Source of the DNA: Aspidapion aeneum
Lineage: Eukaryota > Arthropoda > Insecta > Coleoptera > Brentidae
DNA length: 64,000 bases
Assembly: GCA_963576565.1 (NCBI GenBank)
Contig: OY755038.1
Coordinates: 176,442,907-176,506,906 of the forward strand
Direction: 5' to 3'
The notes beneath the pieces were generated by a model. The model did no database searches. It was given only the letters and a program-made list of their open reading frames with translations, and had not been told where the DNA came from. Positions 46,147 through 56,208 of the stretch are shown here, piece by piece (position 1 is the stretch's first letter; each line of letters opens with the position of its first letter). Made by a program: the position numbers and the translations under genes.

Positions 46147-46990
46147 CACATGGTCTCGGAAAATGTTGCTGATTTTTGCCCGAGCGTAAAACCCTGTGGA
46201 AAATTAAATATTTCAGTTTCCTGGAATTCGTCGGTTTTGCACGAGGTTCCCCTACATCGAGTAACTTAAATCAAGAACCCCATGTCGACTCAATAAAATA
46301 AAACAGATTTCAACAGATGAACTAAAATAAACCTAACATACCTTTCGCAGGGTTACAATGCTACAACCTTGTTCCACCAGCACAACTGTCCCGTCGATGG
46401 AATGGACGGTGCTGTAACCAAAGGAGAAAAACAATATATAGTTTTTATCCAAAACGTGGTTTAAAAAAATAAAAAAAACTCCAAAAATTTCACACGTCTG
46501 TTGTAGAAAAATTACATTTCACACGAAAAATAATTACAATTTGGGAGGCAAATATTATCTTGAAGAATCCTCAAATAATAAAAAATAAAAAATAAATTGA
46601 AGTTACCAATTTCTTTTCCGTAGAAATGGCGCAGGTCGCCTAGAATCGCTCCTTAGAGGATGTGAGCCGTCACTTAGATTACGCCTAACACGACGGACTC
46701 ACTTTTCACAGTCTCTGGGACAGAACCTGCAACCACTGCAGTGCCAGTAGCAAAAAACAATGGCGATCCCAGAGACTTGCCGTCGACCCAGCCAGTTTCT
46801 TTTGAAAAAGAGAAAAGAAAGAAATGACACTTTGTCAAGGAAGATGCCGGAAATAGTTCTTTAATTTGGTGGGGACAGTACACAGTACCAACCAAATTTT
46901 CCCGGTTAAATTCAAATAAGAATGCAAACGCATCTAAAAAAAAACGCAAATCAAAAATTCTGCCGATTTAAGTTTGCCCACCTGAAAAAT
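46147..46990 (-). other. Candidate exons of an unidentified minus-strand gene
   Basis: A 70-bp segment (46342-46411) is bounded by tttggttacag and gtatgttag and is open as TVHSIDGTVVLVEQGCSIV followed by TLRK. A downstream segment starts after tttaattttccacag near 46203 and reads GFTLGQKSATFSETMC then stop. Upstream, an open stretch at 46674-46949 includes ETGWVDGKSLGSPLFFATGT. Splice-like borders and GC-rich content suggest coding, but I recognise no family and the parts are not proven to join. Confidence 0.3.
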
Positions 46991-46999
46991 CTCCCGCGG

Positions 47000-48285
47000 T
47001 TTTCGAACTAACCAATAACGAAATACACTAGCACTTCGGTAACGGTCTATAGGGGGCAGCATCAACCAAGGGAACATCGAAAACACGTCCAACACGCATT
47101 GAGGTATTGTCAGATCTATTTCTACGGATCATTTTTATAAACGAGGATTTTCGAGATGCACAACCGGACCCCTGCCAACATAGCAAGTAGGAGGAAAATA
47201 ACCAATTAGACTATAAGAAGTTTAGCATTGAAACCATCAACTGTAAAATCAATTACTAAAGATCAGAGCATGCATCAAACCCAGGAATATTCGAACACTC
47301 AACCAACTCCCATATGAGTAAAGCCATACTAGGTGTAGAATTTAGTTGTATTTTAGTTATAGTTTTAGTCAAAAGTTTCCTTTGCTCTTTATATATGTTT
47401 TCTCTAAGATTCATATGGTTTGACGCCATCTTTGTAAAACATTTTTACATTAATAAACTTGTTTCTGAACTTGAACTTAAAAATATACATTGAACTACTG
47501 CTTAAACCCGGCCTAAGAGTGTTCAGATGTTAAGTTTGCTCACCACTAGCTAGCCCTACATAACCCTTTAATCCGACTAACTGAGCTAGATATTAACTTT
47601 ATTTAACTATGATTATATATTAATTTATATAATATAAAAATACGATTTTGTTTATTCTTTTAGTCCTGGTTTTATCCCTCGTTTATGCCCAATTTACAAA
47701 GGTGCATAACTTGTATTTATTTTATCTTCTTCTTATCAAATTAATAAAGATATCAAAGTGGGCGGAGCCTCGGTTGTTCCTGGTCAAACCGTGGACTTAA
47801 ATATGTTTTCGTGCTATAAAAACTAGCTAATCCGTGAAGAAGATGAGGTTCGGAAGAGAAATCACTGTCCTAATATCCTAGAAAATATAAATATTCGAAC
47901 TTCCAAAACAGATGTGTATTCCCGCTGTTACTGAAACCATTTGTGATGTGGCAACGCCGCCATGCCCCAGCAGAACAGCTGTTTTTCTTCATGAACGTCA
48001 AAGAAAATTACGAAATTTTAAAGATAAACAAAACAATCAAAAGTTTTGATGTGGTTTTTCCCGAAACCTGTGATCTCAAATTCCAATTACGATGCCCAAA
48101 TAATACGAAGTGCGCAGTGCCCACAACAATATGATGGAATACCTCCTCTATAAGGTAAATTTTTGGACAGTATATAACCTCAAAACCTAGCTCTATAAAT
48201 TACCCATAATATGTGTATAGAAAAACGAGTCGGATAGTTTTGGTTATTTACAGAAATAAAACAAATATGTAACGTGTGTCTTAAG
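47000..48285. other. Unassigned stretch
   Basis: Mixed-composition sequence with no supported gene. An open frame of 63 codons at 47943-48134 on the plus strand shows no recognisable motif. A long pyrimidine-poor AT stretch lies at 47590-47650. Confidence 0.35.
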
Positions 48286-48289
48286 CGTA

Positions 48290-49996
48290 AAAATGACACG
48301 TTACACTACTGAACCGATTTTGATGAAATAAGAAATATCCTGGTGAGAAATGATTGTCTTTTAAAGATCGTGATCAAAATTTATTAACATCGTAAAATTT
48401 AAGATGGTGGACACAATCATAATTGATTCTTCAAAATGGCGTGTTTAGTCTTATTTTATGAAAATGTTAAATTTATAGACAAAGCGCTACTTTTCCCCCG
48501 CACAACAAGGTATAAATTAGTAAAATCGGTTTGGTGGTTCTCAAAAAAATCAATTTTTGTTTAAGCCATTGTTTTACAGATTATACGATTGCATTGCCAA
48601 TCTTGTCTGCATTAATTTCTTTATAAACTCGTTATTACTGAACCAATCTTAGTGAAATAAAAAAAAATCATGGTGAGAACTGATTGGTCTGTAAAGTTTA
48701 TAATCGAAATTTGCTGTCATCTTAGAAGTTCGGATATCGGAAATAATCATACTTGACCCTTCAAAGAGGCACGTTTATTCTTATTTTCAAAAAATGTTTT
48801 AGTTTTATTTTTAATTTATGGAAAGGTACTTAGGTAGTTTTTATCTCTTTATGCGTGAGAAAAGTAATGTTTTTCTATAAATTAAAAAAAAACTAAAATA
48901 TTTTTGGAAAATAAAAATAAGCACGCCATTTTGAAGAATTAAGTATGATTTTGTCCGACATCTTAAATTCTAAGATAGGGGCAAATTTTGATTATAACCT
49001 TTAAATATCAATTAATTCTCAACACGATTTTTTTTATTTCACTAAAATTGGTTTAGTAATGAATTTATAAGGAAATGAATGCAGACAGGATTGGCAATGC
49101 AATCGTATAATCTGTAAGACAATGGCTGAAACAAAAATACATTTTTTGAGAACCATCACATCGATTTTACTAATTTGCACCTCGTTGTGTGGGGGAAAAG
49201 TAGTGCTTTTCTATAAATTAAAAAAAAGCTAAAACATTTGCGGAAACTAAGAATAAATACGCCATTTTGAAGAATCAAGTGTGATTCTGTCCGCCATCTT
49301 AAATTTTAAGATGGCGATAAACTTTGATCATGATCTTTAAAAAGTAATCAATTTTCACCAAGTTGTTTTTATTTCATTAAAATCGGTTCAGTAGTAATAA
49401 ACTTATATGGAAATAAATGCACACATGACTGGCAAGGCAATCGTATAATATGCAAAACAATGGTTGAAACAAAAATATTTTTTTAGAACCACTGAACCGA
49501 TTTTGCTAATTCGTATCTTGTTGTGGTTGGCAAGAATGCTGTTTTTTTACTAGTTTAAAAAACTAATTAAAATATGTTTGCAACACAAGAATAAACGAGC
49601 ATCTTTGAAGGGTACATTTTAATTTCGGCCACCATCTTGGATTTTGAGATGGCGGATAAAAAACTACATTCAGTCAAAACCCTAATTAATTATCTGCCAA
49701 GTGCAGTTTGTCCCATTAAAATCGATTGTGTAGTTCAAAAGTTATAATGAAAAAAAGATTGCAAACTTAAACCATGTCGACGGCGCAGGCGAGGAGGCCC
49801 GGCGACGAATTGGTCCGGCGGCGAATTGGCTCGGCGGTGAATTGGCCCGGAGATGAATTGGCCAGGGGGTGAATTGCCGCGGCGGCAAAATAACGCGTCG
49901 ATGAGTTGGGTCGGCGGCGAGTTGGCCCAGAAGTGAATTGGGTCGGCGGTGAATCGACTACGGCATATCTGCGAGCGGTGTGAATTGTCCTTGACG
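48290..49996. mobile_element. Foldback-like element with GC-rich right tip
   Basis: The segment 48300-48800 is inverted relative to 48850-49490: both contain gattggcaatgcaatcgtat (one as its complement), ctataaattaaaaaaa and accgattttgctaat-like words. The centre lies near 48830. About three repeat units stand on the right arm. The right tip (49775-49996) is a GC-rich tandem array with words such as gcggcgaattggctcggcgg, ending attgtccttgac. That tip resembles the end of the element at 26857-29894 (cagttgtcctagaccg). The left tip is missing or unrecognised, and no target duplication was found. Confidence 0.65.
49775..49996. repeat. GC-rich tandem units of about 15 bp
   Basis: Roughly a dozen degenerate units of the form ggcggcgaattggcccgg. 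A minus-strand open frame through them is a by-product of the 15-bp period. They parallel the GGCGCCGCCAACT units of the Gypsy-nested Foldback element. Confidence 0.75.
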
Positions 49997-51175
49997 CTTA
50001 TAAAAAACATTAAATCTGTAAGCAATGCAAACATTACGACACATGATAAACAAGTTAATATTTATTTAAAATATGAAAATTCAAATTCTTTAGGAAATCT
50101 ACCTATAATAAAATTTAATAGTTGAATATCGTAAAAAATAAGTTCGAAAGTATCTGAAAATAAATCAAATATATTGGCGACTGACGTTACTTGAGCCAAA
50201 GGTCATAAAACTTTATCAAAGAGTAATAAAATTTTTACTAGTCGTGATACCACACACCACATAAAATGTTGGATTCGTGTGTGTGCCTTTTTCGATGATT
50301 AAAGTTTTAAATTAAAACGATTCCTCTAATTCTAATTTTCAGCTCGTGAGTTTTCTAAAATAAATAATGTATTACAAATGTATTGTCACACGCAATGATA
50401 AATTTTGAACAAATATAGATATTTTTTTTGGAGCAAGCCACTTTTCAACGAGTTGTGGCCTGATGCATTTTTACCAAACAACTAGCAAGAAAATTACAAG
50501 TGAGCATCCATTCTTTACTGTGTGTGTGTATAGTGAGAACGGGCCATAGAAAAAAATCAATTTCATTGGTACGGGCTAGCGAGCTGTCCGTGTTAAAAAA
50601 CAATCGACGGGAAAAGGAGGCACATAAAAAAAAATCTGTTTATGCTTATTCGGTGTAAACCCGATTTTATCCCAAACGCTCCATGGACACTCTACCTAAA
50701 CACCCAAACCATCTTTTTTTTGGCTTATTTAAAATAAGATGAACCTTTATTATATAAAACCTTGTTTGTACATACATATTTCTTGTACAACGAGGTCATT
50801 CTTATAATAATTTCTCTAGTACCTATCTGTCCAGCCTGTAAATGGAGTTTTCAACAAATCAAACTCACTCCGTCATTAGTTGTGTTCATTCTTTAACAAC
50901 ATGCAGAAACAAAAAAATATTGGTACACTATTAAATTAACTTAATGAAAGCACAAATATCGGGTATTACTGTAAACACCGCAAAAGACTAGCAGCGATAT
51001 CCTTAAAGTACGCAGACGCGACGTCGAAAATTTCCAAGCAGGTGCATGCAGACAAATAATTTTTTTATTTCAGTTTTAAAATTGCTCTTTATTTAAATGT
51101 AGATATATTTTGCATGCTTTTTCGATGCTGAAGTCACATAACCACAGCAACGGTAAGAAGCAAAGACATGTGACT
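49997..51175. other. Unassigned AT-rich stretch
   Basis: I see no gene, repeat unit or element terminus here beyond short homopolymer and TG runs (near 50520). Confidence 0.35.
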
Positions 51176-51177
51176 GA

Positions 51178-52095
51178 ATCAAACAAGTTTCGTGGCTAAT
51201 CGGGTTAAAAGCAGTTTATGTTTCTCTTATATTTTTCCGTGGGTAGCTTGAAAGCTTAACCTCACGGGGGTCCAAGATCGCTCACGTGTCTTGATAGCGG
51301 GTAAAAACGCAATCAGCGTTGATCTGGCCTGAAAGGCAGAAGAGCTGTCGTAGGTCACGGATTAGTTTGTTTCTTTTTATTTGTAATCGTTCTTTTTTCA
51401 TTGATGGGTATGTATAGCAGTTTATTTTCGCCTGCTGTTGTTTTGGTTTCTCTCGTATCTCGGTAGATGGCGCTTCCTGCGAGAGTTTTCACACTATTTG
51501 CATAGGATTAGAGACAAAATCGTCTAATTAACATCGCAAGAGTGTCACATTGACCAAGCAGTGTTCTAAGGAGTCCCATAAGTACGAAACAGTTAACTGT
51601 CAACACTTATTAGGTGTCCATTAGATCTTCGACCCCCGTGAGGGGCTACCCACGGAAAAATATGAGGGAAACAAAAACTCCTTTTATCCCGATTAGCCAC
51701 GAAACTTTTTTGATTTTTAAATTCACGGCTACTAAATTTCATCAAGACCCGTGAGCGTCAGTCAGCGAAAATTTTTAGCCACGAAACTTGTTTGATCTTT
51801 AAATTCACGGGTACTAAATTTCCCGTTTGTTAGTATTATTTTGCTTAAAATTTCCGCTGACTGACGCTCACGTGTCTTGATGACGGGTAAAAACGCAATC
51901 AGCGTTGATCTGGCTTGAAAGGCAGAAGAGCTGTCGTAGGTCACGGATTAGTTTGTTTCTTTTTATTTGTAATCGATCTTTTTTAATTGATCGGTATGTA
52001 TAACAGTTTATTTTCGCCTGCTCTTGTTTTGGTTTCTCTCGTATCTCGGTAGAACTTGTTTGATTTTTAAATTCACGGGTACTAAATTTTAAGTT
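51178..52095. repeat. Cluster of direct and inverted repeats, MITE-like
   Basis: The segment 51178-51272 (acaagtttcgtggctaatcg, tatttttccgtgggtagc) is inverted at 51637-51705, enclosing about 370 bp. A 180-bp internal part (51283-51463: tgtcttgatagcgggtaaaa, then gatctggc, gaaaggcagaagagctgtcg) recurs directly at 51870-52050. Phrases with aaattcacgggtactaaatt recur at 51797 and 52067. This reads as a partial second copy inserted or duplicated next to the first. No coding sequence. Confidence 0.75.
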
Positions 52096-52566
52096 TATTT
52101 GACTGAATATTTGCTCTTTGATTGCTTTTTTAATTGCTCTAGTTTAATAATTCTGTGCTCACATTCGATTGGCGGCCGGCGCGGAAAAGGCATGCAGAGC
52201 TGCGGCTGATTTTGTCATAGTTCTAAAAATATGTAAAATCCGCCAAGAAAATAAATGATTTTTTGTGTTCCTAAAAAATAATAAATTTGGCCGCGCCCCC
52301 CACCCCCCAAATATTTCAAAATTTCAAATTTAATGGAAGGGGCTGTAATAGTTATAAAATGTATCTTATGGGTCTAAGGAACACGAACACTAAAAAAAAT
52401 CACAATTATTATAATATTTGACCGCGCCCCTGAGCACTTTCCCCTAAATACGTATACAGTTTTTCGCTTGGAAAAGAGATGATATAATATAATCATTATT
52501 AATGGATATAAAAAATTTATTCATTGCTTTTTCAACCCAGAACTAACCGCGTGGAGGTAACTGTAT

Positions 52567-52703
52567 ATAGTGGCGTGTATAAGGGGGGCCTGGGGGGCCC
52601 GGGCCTTCCCCGAAGCTAACATTTTTTTAGATATTTTCCACATATTTCATGAATATAATCATAAAATAGCATAAAATACGGCGTCATGAGGTCTCGGCAC
52701 ATA
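52567..52703. mobile_element. hAT-type G-run MITE, truncated
   Basis: TAGTGGCGTGTATAAGG opens it, followed by G and C runs and the core ccgaagctaacatttttttag, broken here into gaagctaaca and tttttttagat. It stops near 52703 where the LINE fragment starts, so its right half is lost. The LINE-MITE junction lacks any duplication. Confidence 0.65.
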
Positions 52704-53430
52704 TGACTGGCAAATTTCCATTTTAATTTTGCTACTTCTCCTCTGACATCCCTTACTTTTGTTTCATTTCTCATCCATTCATTCCTTTTTCTATCTGTTA
52801 GCTTTACATGTAACATTTGTCTTTCCATTCATCTTTGGGTTTTTGTTACCTTATCCATGTTTGATTTTGTTTCTGTCCAGGTCTGGGATCCATAGGTAAG
52901 GACAGGAAGGATACATTGGTTATACACTTTCGTTTTGAGTTACTGAGGATATTTTTTATTTTTTAATATGTAGCTTAATTTACCGAATGCTGCCCAGGCC
53001 AATCTTATACGTCTCTTGATTTCAGCTGTTTGGTTTTCTTTTTTTAGTTTAATAATTTGTCCCAGGTATTCCTTTACTTGTTCTATTTTCTCCTGGTTTA
53101 TTCTGATCGTGATATTTTCATCTGTGTTTGTTATGATTTTAGTTTTAGTGTAGTTCATACTCAAGCCTATATTTTTAGCTGCTGTATCCAGTTCTTCCAG
53201 CATTTTCATCAGTTCTACTTTCTAGCTTATCTTAGGTGGTTTAAGTATTGTCCGTTTACTTTTCTTTACTGGTTAAATAGTTGTATCACCCTGTCTGACA
53301 CCTCTACCTCTTCTTATGTGGATTGGCTTGGTTCCTTCGTAGATTTTGATTGATATTGTTGCTTCGCTATATATATTAGCTATTAAATCTGTGTATCTGT
53401 GATCGATTCAGCTATTAATTAAAATTTTTA
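52704..53430 (-). pseudogene. LINE family B, internal fragment
   Basis: Minus-strand text includes MKMLEELDTAAKNIGLSMNY, TKTKIITNTDENITIRI, RIRLAWAAFGKLSYIL and MERQMLHVKLTDRKRNEW. It is the same family as 21235-21975 and 62341-64000. It is cut at both ends: on the left by the MITE remnant (after LKWKFAS), on the right at an AT-rich join near 53430. Stops interrupt the RT palm. Confidence 0.85.
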
Positions 53431-53620
53431 AAAAACTGCCCATTTTACCCATCAGGGGTGCGGCTAGAAACAATTTTAAAAATAAAAAAAAATATACGTT
53501 AGCGTTTTTGACCCGTTACACAAATTTTTTTAACTATGACAAATCAATTTTCAAAAAAAAATTTTTTTAGGCCTTTTTCGACCCAACTTTTTGTATAATA
53601 TTATAATTAGTACATACAGT

Positions 53621-53770
53621 GAATATTGGTTATAACGACATTGAACGGACCGCTTAATTTCGGTGGTGATAACCGAGCGTCGTTATAGAGAAGAAAGGGA
53701 CCTTAATATGTCGTCGCTATAACCGATATGTCGTAATATCCGATATCGTTATAAGCGATAAATAGGTTTG
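53621..53770. mobile_element. Single end of a pogo/Tigger-like element
   Basis: CAGTGAATATTGGTTATAAC opens the block, followed by gacattgaacggaccgc and several ttataacga or cgctataaccga words. CAGTG plus TATAACG-rich ends are typical of pogo/Tigger terminal repeats. Only one end is visible, and no transposase or TA duplication was identified. Confidence 0.45.
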
Positions 53771-54353
53771 TTTTATTATTGGACATACAAAATTTAGAGC
53801 TAATAGCTACTTAAAGTATAAATTGGTTAATTAGTATTCTTAAAAGTGTTCCCATCTAGTTTGAGTAATTTTTCCATATGTGAGAAGCCCCTTCATCTAA
53901 TTGCCCTAACGAGCCGCTACTGGCTAACCTGAGATGGTGTGTGTATATTCTGTACCTTTACCGAAGATATGGGTCTAGTAGACTTTTATTTTGTGTACAA
54001 AAAAACAATTATTTTAACATTTTTATATAAAAATAATAGTAATAAACATCGATCCATTTATTGGCGGAGAACCCTTAATAAAATAACAATAGACCAGACC
54101 AAAATTAAATAACTGGATCCATGACGGATCTGATACCTTCCTAGCTAGCCTATTAGCACACATCAAGTGAAGCCATGACATATCAGCCTTGAAAACAGTT
54201 TTTTGTAAATATCTCGGAAACTAAATCTGTTACGAAGTTTTTGTCTATAACACAAATTATTGAGCAAAATGTAGTCTACTGTTAATATTCTTTAATTGTT
54301 AAACAACGGTTGCTAGCATTAATGGATTTTGACCAAAATCTACCAACTCGTTA

Positions 54354-54897
54354 AGCCGCGTCCAGATCAATAAATTTGTTTCTTAAATTCGACAAAAATA
54401 TTTGCGGCGCAAATATTTTTATTATTGTTAATTTGTGGCACAAATATGTGTGCTGTGTTGGTATTTTTGCAGCGATCCATTTTCGTGCGTAGTTAGTTTA
54501 CTGATGTGGTGGTGTTTGCATTTAGCAATAATTTTTGTATGTTTACCATTGTTTCGGCGTATTATATAAACTGCACACTTTTTTTAACAATAAGTTGGGA
54601 GGACATAATGGCACTCAAACAATAACTATATACACACTATGTAACACAAATATTTCAAAACATACTTTTTAAAAAAATTCAAGTTCACATTAAAACAATC
54701 CCTCAACGGTGGTTCGGCGCAAATCTCTTTGATGTTGGCAGAAAAACCGACAGATCGGTGGATAGCGTGCGTTGTATCTGGCGCACAAATTTGCGTGTTT
54801 TTTTGTGCGGCGCACTGTCCACATCTATCTATGAACACGACCAAATTTGCGTCAAATACAACGCACAACACACAAATTTATTGATCTGGACGCGACT
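54354..54897. mobile_element. PIF/Harbinger-type MITE with TTA duplications
   Basis: The ends AGCCGCGTCCAGATCAATAA and, reversed, AGTCGCGTCCAGATCAATAA form inverted repeats of about 25 bp with one mismatch. TTA flanks both sides (54351-54353 and 54898-54900). The 544-bp interior contains many caaatttgcg-type words and no long frame. The TTA duplication is the PIF/Harbinger signature. Confidence 0.85.
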
Positions 54898-55029
54898 TTA
54901 GAGTGTCGAATACTATTTTACAGCGGCCGCTGTAACAAACGTTATTTTATTTTAAAACTCGTTGATACGTCAGTTGAAATAGAAGAACGACACTATGTTC
55001 TAGGAGTTCGAGGACGCAATAAGTTTTAA

Positions 55030-55300
55030 GGGAGAATAACTTGTGTATCGGTGTTTATAATTTACCGCTTCACCACGCTTGCAGCACGAGCCGCGACTGC
55101 TATTTTACCTGAAAATTTTATGAAAATCGGTTTAGCGGTTTAGGAGCTATCGTGTTACGGGCAGAAATAATATATACACACAAATACACACAGACAGACG
55201 TTACGACGATATTGCTAAGATAGGTAAAAATACACCCAAAAAGCAAATTTCCGGCGTTATCTCAAAAATATATATTTTTTGAAAATAATAACTTCTCTAG
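55030..55300 (+). repeat. Repeat with the common ATCGGTTTAGCGGTTT tail
   Basis: It contains tgaaaatcggtttagcggtt followed by taggagctatcg and a cacacagacagacg run. Similar tails occur at 1430-1510 and 62260-62300 and are widespread in insect repeats. I cannot name the element. Confidence 0.4.
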
Positions 55301-55511
55301 CCATTGCTACGCGGGCTAGGAAGGTAAAAATCAGTACCACTGAAAACTATCGGAAATGAAAGAAAATTTATTGCAGCCAATAGTAAAAATAAATTACACT
55401 CGACCGAGATAGGGTGAAATGGGATGAACTTATAGAGGTGGTAACGGTTTTTTACGGTTTGCAGCGATACTGGAAGTTCAATCAAAAGAAGTTTATAAAT
55501 AAAAAATGTTA

Positions 55512-55745
55512 AAAAAAAACACCCAACTGCTAAATTTACTTGTAACTACTAGTCGTAGTTGGGTACAAAATTGATAGGTATACCTATAATAATGTACGAC
55601 ATGCTTCAACTTTTAGTTTTGATTCCCAAAGCGCACTTACGAAATTATACAGTTTTGTATTTTCATGAATCAGGTTAGTGGGTAATTTTGTACCCAACTG
55701 CGATTAGTAGTTACAATTAAATTTAGCAATTAAGTGTCTTTTTTA
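55512..55745. repeat. Hairpin MITE of about 234 bp
   Basis: The left arm (aactgctaaatttacttgta, actactagtcgtagttgggt) is inverted at 55685-55745 (acccaactgcgattagtagt, then tacaattaaatttagcaatt). The arms are about 60 bp with few mismatches, the loop about 110 bp. Borders and target duplication are not clear. Confidence 0.78.
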
Positions 55746-55884
55746 TTTCCAACTTTTAGGTTTAATTCTTATTCAGCCTTATAAAAAGCACTAAACATTT
55801 ACCATTTATTTAACTTTCCCAAAAAAGTACATGCCGATTTTCTACGGACGCGAACAGTGTTACCTTCCATTAAATGAATGTGGG

Positions 55885-56208
55885 GGAGGAGAGAAGGAGG
55901 AGAGAACTAGTAAAATGATGTTGTAAGAAAGTCTTAAAGCATGTGCAGAGAGAATTTTTGAAATCGCTCTATTTTTGTGAGAGGTATAGCTACAACTATT
56001 ACTAATAAGCAGGGTGGGGAGGAGAGATTAATAGGGGAGAGGGGAACTAGTAAAATGATGTTGGAAAAAAAGTCTTAAAGCGTGTGAAAGAAAGAACTTT
56101 TGAAATCGCTTTATATTTGTGAAAGTTATAGCTATAACTATTACTAATAAGGAGGACGGAGAGGAGAGAGGGAGAGACGGAAGGGGGGGGGCGAACTATT
56201 AAAATGGT
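55885..56208. repeat. Minisatellite of about 145 bp units, left portion
   Basis: Units start at gaactagtaaaatgatgttg near 55904 and 56044, and a third begins gaactattaaaatggt at 56193. It is cut there and resumes at 61937. Unit landmarks are gtcttaaagc, gaaatcgct and actattactaataag. G-rich spacers (gaggagaga) vary in length. Confidence 0.85.

Larger units (their letters stand above)
41404..46190. other. Unassigned A-rich stretch with two short tandem duplications
   Basis: The plus strand is unusually rich in A runs, notably between 43000 and 45000. No domain was found in its short frames. Two tandem duplications are listed separately. The sequence might be a long decayed element. Confidence 0.35.

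Noticed and set aside
49735..50034. 99-codon minus-strand frame with HRRANSPPDQF-like repeats
   Set aside because: It is a product of the 15-bp GC-rich repeat, with no start context or homologous domain.
51239..51360. Possible tRNA-derived SINE
   Set aside because: No A-box and B-box pair at proper spacing was found; the structure is better explained by inverted repeats.
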